From NCBI GenBank assembly GCA_037013495.1, contig CM072810.1:105056898-105120897 (forward strand): a DNA stretch of 64,000 nt, in the 5' to 3' direction. Under the pieces are notes generated by a model. It saw only the letters and a list, made by a program, of their open reading frames with translations, ran no database searches and was not told the DNA's origin. Source of the DNA: Hippophae tibetana (Eukaryota > Streptophyta > Magnoliopsida > Rosales > Elaeagnaceae). A program made the position numbers and the translations under genes. Within the stretch, counting starts at the first letter, position 1. The number at the start of each line of letters is the position of its first letter. Shown piece after piece: positions 21,464 to 35,600 of the stretch.

Positions 21464-24400
21464 GTTTATTATATTTAATAATTAATACATATAAATTTAA
21501 TGCATCTTTAAAAAAATACATGAATACAATACAATTAATATCAAGAAACAATACAATAATCATTCACCATAGTTAAATATATGCTAGTTGATAAGAGAAT
21601 TTATTAATTATATTAATTAATTCATCTTAATTATTTTTTTATTTTTTATAATTGTTTACTTCAAATAAATAATGAACTTTTAAATCTTGTTTATTTTTCT
21701 CACATTTTTTATCTAATTATTTTACAATATAATTATAAAATCGGTAATCGAAACTGCTAGAAAATCGTTACAATTTAAGGACAGTTTTTACTTGTAGGTA
21801 CAAGATGTTTATTAAAAAATATCTTAAAAAAATTATTTTTTTAAAAATATTAATTTAATAAATATATAATATAATTAATTTTAGTTTTGAGTAGTTACAA
21901 TTATCATTATATATATATCTGAATTGTATTCATTGTTTTATGTTCGTTTAATACTCAAAATCGTATATATTTTTAAAATTTATTGAATATAAATGTAACA
22001 AATTTTTAGAACACAGTGAATAACATAACCCTTAAATTTTATTTTTTTTAGCATTTTTACTCTTTCTTTTTGCAACATAAATGTAAGGGAGAAAACAGAG
22101 TGTTTTAATCATATGATTACACAGCTTCAACTGAATGATGTGAAATAAAATATCATACTTATTTAAATTATAAGCCTCGTATTATTTGTTTAGGTTTCAA
22201 ATTTGACATTTTATAATTATCTATTTTGTTCATTATAAGAAAAAAAAACCTACTTTGTTATTTCATATATACATAGTATTATACTTTTTAAAGTGAACCT
22301 AATAAATTAAAATACAATCATTAACTTTTTTTTCATAATTGTTTATTCGGATATCTTATTTTTTTCATAACAAAATATTATTCTGCTGTTTGTAATCTGA
22401 TATTTTAAAAATTGGTATCAGAGTAATCTGATATTTTTTTCATAACAAAGTATTCAAATGTCTTGAGTAATCTGATATTTTTTTCATAACAAAGTATTCA
22501 AATTGTTTCATTATAAAATTGTGAGATGTTATCTTTTCGGTGCAATACGTTATCGAGTAGTTTATACGTTATGGTATTTGGTTTTGTTAACTGTTATTAT
22601 GTACCGTGTGTTAATTCATAATTTTGAAGCCGAAAAACTCAAGACTTCGGGCATTTTAAAAACTTTCTTTTCGAACAAAACTGATACCATTTATCCCTTA
22701 TTCGTGATTTTAGAATCATTTTTATGTGATTTTCGTTGGATTTTGGTGGTTAATTTGAGGTTGTATGAAAATAGTTCTTTCAGCCAAGATTAAAACCACG
22801 AATCTGTTATTCGTACTTGTATAATTGTTCTGATATATTTATGGTTTTTTTTTATTATATATAAACTTGAAAAACCCTAAAATATGGGTATTTTATAAAA
22901 TCATTTTCAGCCCAAAACAATATTGTAGATCTCTTATTCGTATTTTTTCGATCGTTTTGGTATATTATTTGTCGACTTTGGGTGGCTGAATGTAGAAAAA
23001 CCGATCGGGTTGGGTCGGAGATCCGTTTTCCTGCATTTTCAATCCGCCGGGTGGACAAGGACAAGAACGTGTATTACACGCGCAAAAGAGAGAGTGGAAG
23101 CAAAACTTCATAGATAAAAAAAATCTGTGAACAGTATTATCAGTTTTTGTCCTTTTTCCCTTTGTCTTTTCCATGTTTACTATTAAAAAAAGAAAAAAAG
23201 AGAAGGGTTAAAAAGGAAAATGCACAGAGTAATAATTGTTATTAAATAATGATTTAAAATAATTATTATTTAAGTCTCTATTTCATTTTTTTTTTGTCCA
23301 ATTTTTTTGTTAATGGCATGTTTTTGTTGACCAAATGAGATTTCACTATATATTAAATTACATCGCATAGTATTAGTGTATTCGTTTTTGAAATTATAAT
23401 GATAGGTAGAAATTTTAAGTCTACTTAAAATTTAAAAATCTTAGTTAAATGTAAAAATAAAATAGCATGTTATGTGTTATAATGTTTTATGTAATTCTTA
23501 GACACTTATTTACAAGATATTGATTTTGTATTTTTATCCATTTTTTTATGAAATGGAATGTGAACTCAAAATAAAATCTGTATTATAACATAATTATAAA
23601 TTAAGTCATATGTATAAAGCTATTGAGAAATAAAATATACATTAAATTATAGGTTTTTTATTTTTGGTTCTATGATTAAATATAAAATTAAATTCTTATA
23701 TAATTGCTTCTCATAAGTAAGCATTTTAGATCATTTATGATTTTTAGATAATGCAATCATATAAAGAAAATAAAATGAAATAAAACAAAAAATTACTAGA
23801 GTTATTACGGATAATTAAATATTCTCATGATATTTTATTATTTGATAAATATGATTAGGTATATAATGTGTAATTTAATTTACTCTTTGTAATAGATTAA
23901 TACATTTTGTTGTTATATTTAATTGTTTTGCTTTATAGTATAGAAGAGTCTATTAATATACATGAAAATGAAGAAAAAAAAATATGATCTTAATTTTACA
24001 TACATTTTATAGTTGCTATTTTTTTATATTAGTATTAATAACTCTACCATGAATGAAATAAGAAGAATTTATTAAAAACATAATCCTGATTTACTCTGTG
24101 CATGTAAGTAATTAAAATAAAATTTTCAATTGTTATGGTTTTGAAACGTCTTTATTATGTATAAGTCATCAATGTCATAAATAAGTGAATAAATGTATAT
24201 TATGTGACTATATGACATCATAACATTATGATAAGTAGGATAAATAATATTCTTCCTAACAACAATTAAGTAACTATGACATTTGGCTAGTACAAAAGTA
24301 ATTTGTACTCTTTATGGATCCTCTGGCAAGTATGTCATATGATTAGCATTATATTATATTATGTAAAATGAAATTGATGATATTAAAATACTCTTTAGAG

Positions 24401-27400
24401 AATTACTTGGATAGGTTGTTTTGTTTGCCTAAGAATAGCAAGCAAAATTTATGTAAATTTGTTTTTTCTAATAAATAACATAAATATGAAAAAGTCTACA
24501 AAATATATTATAATAATATTCTTAAGTTTTTTTTTGAAAGATTTTTCATTTTTATTGAATATTATTTAAAAAAATAATCATTTATTACTGAAATATTGTC
24601 TATGGGTGTTTTGAACATTAAAATGTTAAGAAAGATGAACTATGATTTAGAAAGTATGAAATTTTTTTATAACTAATGATTTTGTATTAACTTTTGATAA
24701 AATATTTATCAAATTAAATGGATATGTTTTGAGCGTTACATTACTCATAATAATTACAAGTAAATAATTAATTGATTTAACATTTTTTTGGCTAGATAAT
24801 GTTTTTTGAAGCCAAATTTTTTTTCAATGGAATATATGTTGGCTTGAAGTTAGACGTAAATATATTTTTAAAAATATTTTTCATATACAATATCTTCTTT
24901 TGTGGTGTTGAGTGAGTTGAAATAAAGAAGAATTTAAAATGTTATTTTCAATATAGAGTTGAACCTTTGATTTATGACATCATAATTTTAAGTCATTTTT
25001 ATCAAAAAAAATATTAGATTTTTGATTAAGAATCATATTTTATGAGTTAATATTGAACAAATTTTCATTTGTTTCTTATTGTTGATTTGTTTTTAACGCT
25101 TACATAACCACAAATTTACCCATTATAATAGTCATATTTAACTTATTATTGAATAGAAATATATACATTTTTATTAAATAAACATATACATAAAAAAAAT
25201 TGATAGCAATATAGTCTTATTTTGATTAAAGAGATTTGTTTAGTTGGTTACATATGTTTTATGTCATGTAAACATCACTTTTGATAAATACATAAATTTT
25301 GAGTGAATGAAAATAATATATTTTGTGTTTAATCTTCATTTTTTATTAAAGATGTTTACTTGTGATAATAATTTGATTAACAAATTTTTATCAAAAAATT
25401 TAGAAATATGTGTTTCTAATATTTATTGTATATTTGGTCTCGAAAAATATATATTTTATTGATCATTAAATTAATTTGAATTTAAATATGTATACAAAGA
25501 TCAATTAGAGTAAACAATTCTTATTTGATAATAGTAATTTGTGTGTAATCACTCTAGGTACAAACATTTATTTAGAACATGTACATTGATTATTAGACAA
25601 TTTTAGATTTTGATGAGCCTGTAAAAGTTTTCAGCGTTAAAGATATTAAGATGTTTAAATCTAGTTTCTAGGCAAGTGTAAGGTTTATGAATGTTTGTGA
25701 TATTCATAAACAAAACATTTAAATATAATTTTAGTTTCTAAGTAAGTTTTTCAAGAATATTTTATAAGTCGAAAAAACAATCGAGCTCTAAAAGAACGCA
25801 TCTCAAGTATATCTCTGTTTTTATGTACGTTAAATTTCATATTAATTACACAGAAATATTTTGCATTTAGGTTATTTGATCGATCGAGAATCAATCTATC
25901 TTGATTAAAAATTTCTCAATTTTATTTTTAAACGGGATAGATCAATCAAAATTTAATGTTAGATCGATCAAGAATTGATCACATTCAATCTACTTAGTCA
26001 CGTGATTTAATTTGTGATATCCTAGATCGATCGATCTTATTTTTAATCATTGCTTGGATCAATCAAGCTCGACCTAGATTGATATAGTGATTAAAGTTTC
26101 AATTTTAACTTAATTTTTTCTCGAGTCAAATTGATTTATTACTATATTGTTCTTACTTTTTAAAATGATTCTATAGACATAATAGTAATAGGCTTTTTGG
26201 CCTAAGACTTCAACATATTATATTTAAACAAACCTTAACTATACAATTAACCTAACCATAATTGAATCAATTTTCTACTTATGCACTCTTTTTAAATTTG
26301 TTTTGTAAAAATTATTCTCCTTGGTTTTTTTCATTAGTTAATCTATCAAAAATTTTAATGGTTGTGTTTGATTGATTAATAAACCTACAATATTTGTATT
26401 ATCATATTTAATGACATGTTCTAAAGTTGCTTGTGATTTTGGTTTATTAGTCATTCTATTAAACCATCTAGTTAGGGCTTGTCATTGTTTAATCCACTCC
26501 AAGACACATATTGCATTTATGTTTTGGTGCTAACTTATTAGGACTTAGTTCAATGAGTTCGGTAATTCGTGTGACTTAAGTTTATGGGAACATTGATCAT
26601 GATCCGAACACCTCACTTGTGGAGACTATGAAAGAAAGCAGAGGTTTGTAAGTAGTTTACTTGGAATCATTACCTTATTGTGTAGTTTGAGTCGTAGCCT
26701 TGTGATCGAACATATTTTCATAATGGATAGTTGGGTGGTCTAGTGGACCGGTAGTTTTCTTTTTAGTTTATTGTTACGGTATATGTCGTTTCCACCTAAA
26801 TTTCGTGTATCAATTTATCTTTTCACATTATTTTAATATACATACAGTTGCATGTCTAGCTATTTGTGAATTTTTAATTGAATCTGCAGCATAAAAACTT
26901 TCAACAGGCATAAATATTTACTCAAATACAATTAAACTTGTAAGCAAGTGTTATGATTTGTATATAAAAAGAGATATTTTTGAGTTGATTTGGATTGTTT
27001 TCAATTACTTGTTATGAGAATAATTCGAGGTGTTATGTATTGTAACTTCGTGTCAATCTTAAGTAATTGAGGCAATGTAATATGACCTTGTGCCAATTTT
27101 TGTATAATCCAAGATAGTTTTAGGAATTCCACATTTTTTCTTTGTAATTTATTGTGGTACTATATATGCTATGCAATTCAAAAATGGTATGATAGAAAAA
27201 TAATTTTATTATAAAGTGTGATTATACACTTAATTTTTTTTAAAATAATAAAAATATAGACATATTATGTTGTGAGACTATAATGGCCAAATATATGTGG
27301 AATCTAATTTTTCAAAAAAATGAATTTGATGATTGTAATTCGTGATCGTTGAAATATTTATTAGTAATAATTTTGCAATTAAATGGTTCTACCATGACAT

Positions 27401-29655
27401 AAAAAGTTGTTTTTACTCAGGGTTATATGTCATGTTTTGTTGAAGAAAAACATGTTAATGAGATTATTTATACATGAATATACTCACTTTAAGTAGACTT
27501 ATATATGTATTTAAAGTGTACATTATATATGAATGATAATACCTATCGATGTCAATGATTTGCAATTTTAACCATGTTACATGATGGTCATTTATTTTGT
27601 CATGTATAATGTTAAGCGTGCTTGTTCGATTGTAACATAATATCATGCTCTGGAATGTTTATGACTTAATTTTAAAGGGCCTGAAAATAGTGCAAAATCA
27701 TTATGGACAGATGCACGTGCCTTGATAATTTAGACATATTTGTGTTTGTTTGCATGCAATTCATATTATACTCATTAATTATTTTCTATGTCATCTGGTA
27801 GATAGTTATTATTTGCTTGATAACACCATCTTAGTGTTTTATGTAGTAGGGTACTTTAACGCCTATATTTTTTTTAAGTTGGTTATGGTTAGTTTGAATA
27901 CTTGCTTGCATTTAATATTTTATAATCTAATATGTTTACTATGTCTTCTAATTAAGATTTTTTTTGAACTATTATCATATATGGACTCATATGTTCTTTA
28001 ACAAACTAAATTAATAGTGTAATGTCAAAACATTATGAAGTATAGTACAAGTATATTGATGAACCAATATCGTGATTATAATTAAATACAATGACACATT
28101 TATGAGTCGTTAAAGATATTTTAGAAAACTCTTATAATATGTCTTAGTCACTTTAGAGTCTCTTTCTCTCCATGGATTGATTACATAGTTACATACATGA
28201 AACATATTTCTAGATTCACTCTCTATAGTTTTAATCTTATTTCAAGAGCATATTTTTCATTTGTGTTTTGTTTTTCAAAATTCACTATTGCATTGAATCA
28301 ATGTGATTTTTAAATATATACATATATGATAAATGATATAATATTTTGTTATCATATATTATATGTTTTATAATCACATCATATTGTGTTAAAGGGTGAC
28401 AAAATTGAGACACATTATATTTAAGTCTCAAATATCATATTATTGATACAAAAACATTTTTAGTATTCATGCATAAGTGAATTATTAATTTTTATTTGTT
28501 ATTTATATTTTTAATTTTTTTTTATCTATATTTGTAATTTTTGTAATTATTTTTTCGTTTTTTTATTTTACCTTTTATATTTTGATAAAAAATATAATAC
28601 AATTCCTATATAATGCGATAAATTTTTATATTTTATACTTGCACAATTTTTGTATACTAGATACATAAGTTTCTTAATAATTTTTTCACCGATATTCACT
28701 TGTTTTAATTTTTTATTATTTGTATGATTTGAGAAAAAAAAATTCAATTATTGATTACGAAATACAGTTATTTTTTTAATATATTTAAATAAAATTATTA
28801 AAAATAAAAGTAAATATTTTTATTTATCTTATTTTAATACCAAAAATATTTAAGTATTTTTTAACTCATCGACTTAAAAAAAATGATAGAATGGGTAGTT
28901 CATTAACTTTATAGGGATGTTATTAGATTGGATCTATAACTGCCACTCATCTGTTGTTTTTAATTTTTTTTTTGACATGTTTTTATTTCAAAATGTATTT
29001 ATATTGTAATAAATCTTTTTCAATTAATAAATTTTTTTTCGTATAAAGAAAAAAAGAAGAGAAAACAAGTGGTGACTATTAAAACCTACTATTTAGAACC
29101 GAGTAATTTTTAATTGAAAGTTAGTGGAAAATATAATAGGTAGGTAAATAAGTTATTTTACTAATGATTAATGCTTACTGAAATTTATTTATATCGATGA
29201 TATTTTAAAAAAAATATGAAAGTTAAATAACAATATTATTTTAAAATTTATAATAATAAAAAAATTGAGTTGAAGTTTTTTTTATAATAATAAAAATGAA
29301 TTTAAAATAAAATTATATTTTGTTTGTATTTATAATTTCAAATAATAATGCATAAAAAAAGTTAAATAATAAAATAAATGTTTGTTTTTATATCTCGATC
29401 ATTCGACGATGATATAGCACAGGGAAAAAGACAGAAACCAAACGTGAAAGTACACTCTTCTTCTACCCGGTACTCTTCAGTTTTCGCTTCAAGAAATAAC
29501 AATATAAAAGAAATCGAAATCCATTTTCTTTCAAAAGATTTTTTCTCTGATACAAATTTAGATCTCGGAAAACATTCGCACCCATGTTGCATTTCGTTCC
29601 AAATATTTAATCGCAAAATAATGCTTGATTGAATTCTAGGGTTTTCTGGATTGGA
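21464..29655. other. Gene-poor AT-rich intergenic DNA (8.2 kb)
   Basis: No gene was recognised on either strand. Features seen: a repeated ~40-bp unit (gtaatctgatatttttttcataacaaagtattcaaat) at about 22424-22502 with a lone TGGTATCAGAG relic at 22414-22424; a more GC-rich patch at 22970-23100; GATCGATCGA-containing repeats around 25880-26090 that resemble the DNA flanking copia element 2 near 56060-56090; and the 5' flank of the RanBPM gene after about 29370, with tataaaa near 29504. The scattered short ORFs show no family signature. Confidence 0.55.
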
Positions 29656-32600
29656 ATGATGAGCACAGCTAGCAATGATAGCAGTAGCAATGGAAACAGC
29701 AATAGATGTAGTCAAGATATTGGATTGTACTTCCTGGAGCAGTCTCGGTTGGGCTCAGGTCGGCTTTCGATCGACATGGACGAGGACGAAGAGGCACCGA
29801 CTGAGCTCAACACCATTAATAGCTCCGGAGGGTTCTTAGTTGTGTCTCCTGATAAGCTTTCGGTGAAATACCCTACCGTTAACTTGCATGGCCACGATGT
29901 TGGTGTCGTACAAGCTAATAAACCAGCTCCTGTGAAGCGTATTGTGTATTACTTCGAGATTTTTGTTGTGGACGCTGGGACTAAGGGTCAGGTTGCCATT
30001 GGGTTTACGAAAGACAGCTTCAAGATGCGCAGGCAACCCGGGTGAGGGATTTTCTATTCTCTTTATTTACAGGTTTCTTGATGCTCTTTGACTGATTGAT
30101 TATTTGATTCTATTCAATCTCCGATAAATGAACTTGAGGATTAGAAGAAAAGAAAATAAAAATAGAAAGAAGGAAGAAGGACAAAGTCGTAATAATAGAT
30201 TTGTTTGCCAGCTTTTGCTTGATGAGATTTAAGACCTGATTTAATGGCATTTAATTTTGTGGAGTCATTGAGGAATGTAGGAATTTTTTTTTCTTGGGTG
30301 TTATGGAACCAACATGTATTTGTATTCATGTATGTGTACCCCTTCCGCAGGGTTAACTAGGAGCAAAAAGGGGTAGGGGAATAGAATGCGTTGTATGCTC
30401 GAGCTTGCACATTATGCTTATTTGATGTTTTAATCAATATATTTGGCAAGACTAAAAAATAATGATTTAGCTCTATTTCTACTAATCTTCGCTCACCTCT
30501 GAGGCAGATGGGAAGCAAACAGTTGTGGCTATCACGGGGATGATGGAATGCTTTATCGTGGACAGGGAAAGGGAGAAGCTTTTGGCCCAACCTTCACAGC
30601 TGGTGATATAGTTGGTGGTGGCATTAACTATGCTTCACAGGAGTTCTTTTTCACGTAAGTTGTGTACTTTTGTTCAAAATGCTAACTCTCGAAAGGATGT
30701 AAAGTTTAAGTTTGTACATAGCTTTGATTCATTTGAAGTTTCTAATAATGATCTATTGCATTTCGTATTGATGCCAGTAAGAACGGGGCTGTTGTGGGAA
30801 GAGTGGGCAAGGATATCAAGGGCTCCTTGTTTCCTACAATTGCTGTTCACAGTCAAAATGAAGAGTATGTTTAACTTCAAATATTTAGGCTTCCTTTTCT
30901 AGCATCCATGTCCTGATGGTTGTGTATTAAATATGAGATTCTGGAGTTCGTGGAATTCAGTTTTAGCAATTTCTTTGAGCTTTGTTCCACTTCTGAATTC
31001 TGATTTTCTTATGGGTATAGCTTGTGGTGATTATTTTTTGATTGTATAGGTTAAGATGCTCTTTATTACTACTGAATGCTTCTTTATGCTTTGTCTGGTT
31101 CTTATTGACCATTTGTGTTTTTGGATCACATGTCCAGCTATTTGGCCCTGATTCTACTTTTTTGCTACTCCATCTACGTTTGTTGAGGTTCGATCACGAG
31201 TTCTATGATAACCATTCTTTTGAGAACTGACAATTAAACCCAAAATTTTTCTTGTAGTTTTTGGCGTAGTCTTTTTAGATGTGTTCAATAATGTTGACGA
31301 AATCTTCATGTTAGCTATTCTAGTGCATCACATTTCTATCACTTCTGAACGATATTTCATTTTCTTGGGTTTGTAATTCTTCTTTATTGTCCTTTTCTCT
31401 CCAGAAATTTTTATTCGCATTATTTTTTTGACAATTGGAGTCTAGTATAAATGTGTGAAGGTAATGTTTCATTTAGGTGATCAATTGTGTTGTATTCATT
31501 CGTCATTTAGAACGATTCATGGATATGCAGTAGGTATACTGGAAAATATCATAATTCAATTTGTATCTATAACTATATTCTTCTCTTCAAATTTTAAAAA
31601 AAGGTATGTAACTCTCTTTCTATAAATATTTTAACTATGCTTTATGTATTATACAGGTTGAAACCCTTAGGCAATATAAGGATTTGCTCTGGAAAACTGT
31701 CTTTACTTCAGCACTATTCTATGAATTCAATATTGTTGTTATTAATAATTGGAATTCTGAAGTCACACTTTCATCTCTCTTATATCATCGCTTCTCATTT
31801 GGGAGTGTACTCATGGCACTCCTCCCCCTCCTGCTTTGACCCCTTAAGAATTTTTCTTTATGCACCCTTATAGTGAACAAGATTTTAAAGCCATTTAATG
31901 TGTTATTGAGAACAATTCACCTATGGTCAATTGTTGGACTCTTCTCTACTGTTTTGTTTGCGGCTAGAACTATACTTTTCAATAGTCCTACTTTTGCTTG
32001 GCAAGTGCAAAACATTTACCTATTAGCAATTTTTATTTCTTATTTTTTAGAGGATTCATTTTACTTTGACGGTTTTTATGATTTGCAGGGTGCAAGTTAA
32101 CTTTGGGCAAAAACCTTTTGCTTTTGATTTAAAGGTAAGTTATATTTGGTTGCACATTTCTTTTCTTGATTCTTAGTAAGGTATCCCATGCAGGAAGATG
32201 GAATAAAATTAGAAACTTTATTGTAGTTTATTGTTTACTTTTGTTCACTATCTGAAAGGCCCATTAGGAGTACATTTTGACTATAAGTTGCTTTTCTATT
32301 GTTAGAGAAACTCAGACATTGATATTCAATATTGACCTGTTAATGTAGTAGCTTTGCTTTTCTATTGTTAGAGAAACCCAGACATTGATATTCAATATTG
32401 ACCTGTTAATGTAGTAGCTTTGCTTTTCTATTGTTAGAGAAACCCAGACACATGATTTCTTCTTCTCCGGAGCTCTTTACAATTCTTGCTATCATCCCCA
32501 AATCCCCTACATCACCCCGTTGATGTTCTATATATTATGTGGTTTATCACGTTTTGTAACTTTGTTTGTATTAAACTGATATGGTGTTTGGCCTTTCTTA

Positions 32601-35600
32601 TCATTTCATTATTGTTCTATTATTTTCCAGTATTATAAGTATAACTTTGTGCTCAAGCTTGTTTATTCTACAGTCTCTGTTATTTATCTTTTTAAAAGAA
32701 GTGTCACTTGAAGATAACACAATTAAGTACTTTAAGTTAGTATGCGTCTCATGATATTTTTATTGATATTCTGTTGTCATTTTTTTGGGACAAGTGTCCT
32801 GAAGATAGATGCTAGTCCTGTTGGAGTTATTTGAGGGTATTGCTCTGTATCTTATATGATTTTTCTACCTTTAGGGAGCTAAATTATGTTGGACTTTAGT
32901 CTTTAGTTAACTTTTTCTCCTTTTATTTAAACTTCGTTAATATACATTGGCCCTTTTCTATTAAAATAAAATCTTACTGTTTGACTGGTCAAGTCCGTGC
33001 AACTTGGCAGTCGTGATTTTGCTCTTTCTTTTAGAATCAAATTGGGAGCTTATTACTAGTTATACTTAAAATGTCAACTACTTGTGGCAATGTGACAGCT
33101 ACCATTATCCTTGTGCATTTACTACGTCTAATGTTCAACTAGTTGCTTTATTTATAGGTTGGTTTCAGCTCGACATTATCTTCTCTTTCATCCTCTATCT
33201 TCTTTCTCTTTTTCTCTTTCTATCCTTTCAATCAACTTCTCTAGCTCTTTGTTTCTCTTTCTTTACCTTTCAAAACTTAGGTACTATTTTATTTTAAATA
33301 GATATGTAGACAAAATGATTATATATTTTTGTCCCTCCCAACAGAAAGAGGCAAGACAAGGAGCCTGTTAAAACTTGTACCAAGGGAAAGATACCAAGCA
33401 AAATAACATTTCTACTCTGCTTCATTTAACAATATCATTTTAGTTATTATTTTGACTAAGTTCCTCTCAAGTTCAAAGTCTTAGAGGTTTCTATCAAAAT
33501 AAAATCTTACTGTTTGACTGGTCAAGCACATGCAACTTGGCAGTCGTGATTTTGCACTTATTTTAAGAATCAAAATTTTCAATTCATTGGGAACTTTATT
33601 ACTAGTTTATATTTAAAATGTCAACTACTTGTGGCAATGTAACAGCTACATTATCCTTTTGCTTTTGCTAAGTCTAATGTTCAACTAGTTGCTTTATTTA
33701 TATTTTATAGGCTGGTTTCAGCTCGTCATTATATTCTCTTCATCCTTATCATCTTTCTCCTTTTCTCTTTCTATCCTTTCAATCAGTTTCTTCACTTCTT
33801 TGTTTCTCTTTCTTTACCCTTCAAAACTTGGGCATTATTCATTTTAAGTAGATACGTAGCCAAAATGATTATATACTTTTGACCCACCTAACAGGAAGAG
33901 GCAAAACAGGAGCCTCTTAAAACTTGTACCAAGGGAAAGATACCCAGCAAAATAACATCCCTACACAATATTCTTTTACTTATTATTTGGATTAAGATCC
34001 TCTCAAGATCAATGCATTAGATGCTTCTTTGTTTAGATACATAATGCACCAATGTAAGAATTAAATAAAATATTTTTATTGAAAAAAATTGTATTACTTC
34101 TGTTGTATATCATGTTTTATTGTTGGTATTCTTGATCATTGTATTGATCAGGAATTTGAAGCACAAGAGAGAATGAAGATACAAACGACAATTGAACAAA
34201 TTTCTTTACCAACAAGTGTCAGTCATGGGTAAGTTCACATTAGGTTTTGAACATTTTCTGTTGATATATTTTTTGCATTTAAGATGGTATAGTATGCATA
34301 AACCCCTTTATATGGAAGCTATTGGTTACATAAACATTGTAAATTTCCTAAGCTTGTGTTTTTATGCTGGTTTTCTGCATGACATCTGTTAAGTGTTAAG
34401 AACATTGCTTTTTACACAACTGCAACTAGATTTGTACAAGCATTTAGTTTTCTGTTTGCGAGGTTATTACCTGTTTCTTTTTATTTCATTGAAACCCTTA
34501 ATGTTTTATGGAGTTAGAGTGAAGATTGTATGCAGGAGAGAGAGAGGAAAGGGGTTTCTCAAGTCGACTGTTTTCATGCTCTCTTTTGTTGGAACTTGGA
34601 GTCCCTTCCTAGATTTAGCCATTCTTTATACATGGCAGAAATTTGATTTCTTTGAAATTTCTTTTTTGTAATTTATGAACTCTCATTTTGTATAAAGTTC
34701 GTGTACTTGTTTCGTATGCTTTCTGTCGGACTTGCATTCAATGGTTGCCATGAGACTTGTAAGTTACCAGTAGCATATGAAGGCATCATGTTACTTATGA
34801 AATTTTTTTAAATGGTCTTTTATGAGCTTCTTTTAATTCATTATATTTGCACTTCGATGACCAGAATTGTACGCGCATACTTGCTACACTATGGCTATGA
34901 AGATACTCTCAATTCGTTTGACACAGCTACTAAAAACACTCTCCCTCCTGTATATGTATCTCAAGAAAATGGCTTTGATGACCAGAAAATCATGTATGCT
35001 CTCAGTCAGAGGAAAATTCTTCGCCAGGTTTGAAAGTAGTAATTATGGCTTCATTACATTTACTAGAAAAATAAAATAGGTTTATGCATAAGTGAATATT
35101 AGAGAATCGAAGTAAGCAGAAGCGAATATTAAAGAATCAAAATATACGGAAGCGAATATTAAAGAATCGAAATATGCAGAAGCGAATATTAAAGAATCGA
35201 AATATGCAGAAGCGAATATTAAAGAATCGAAATAGGTAGAGAGGAGAAACGGAAACATATGTATTTATAGGGATGATAAGACTAAAATTCTAATCCTAAT
35301 AGGACTTTAAGATTCTAAATAAGACTCTTAAACTTCTAAGGAAACATAATTATACTTATATAATATTCCAATTCTACCTCTTAAGTTGAACATAGATATG
35401 TTGATTCTTCTATTGCTATGAGATTTGGTATGTATTGTGGATGGTGGCACTGGTGGGTAACAGTAGAAACTTTTCAAACAACTGTGAAAACACCCACAAT
35501 AGTGGTGATTGGGCTTGTCAATTATAGATGGGCAAATGTTGTCGGTTGTTGGCGATAGAGTTAGAACAACCCAGACTACATTAGTGGCTGTTGGGTTACA

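Noticed and set aside
24000-29000. CRISPR arrays, tRNA, rRNA or prokaryotic-type systems in the gene desert or elsewhere
   Set aside because: No regularly spaced repeats with unique spacers, no tRNA B-box with matching A-box, and no rRNA signature was seen; the window is plant nuclear DNA.
30612-34671. Several short plus-strand ORFs inside the RanBPM gene as separate genes
   Set aside because: They overlap introns and shifted frames of the spliced RanBPM model and have AT-rich, hydrophobic low-information sequence.
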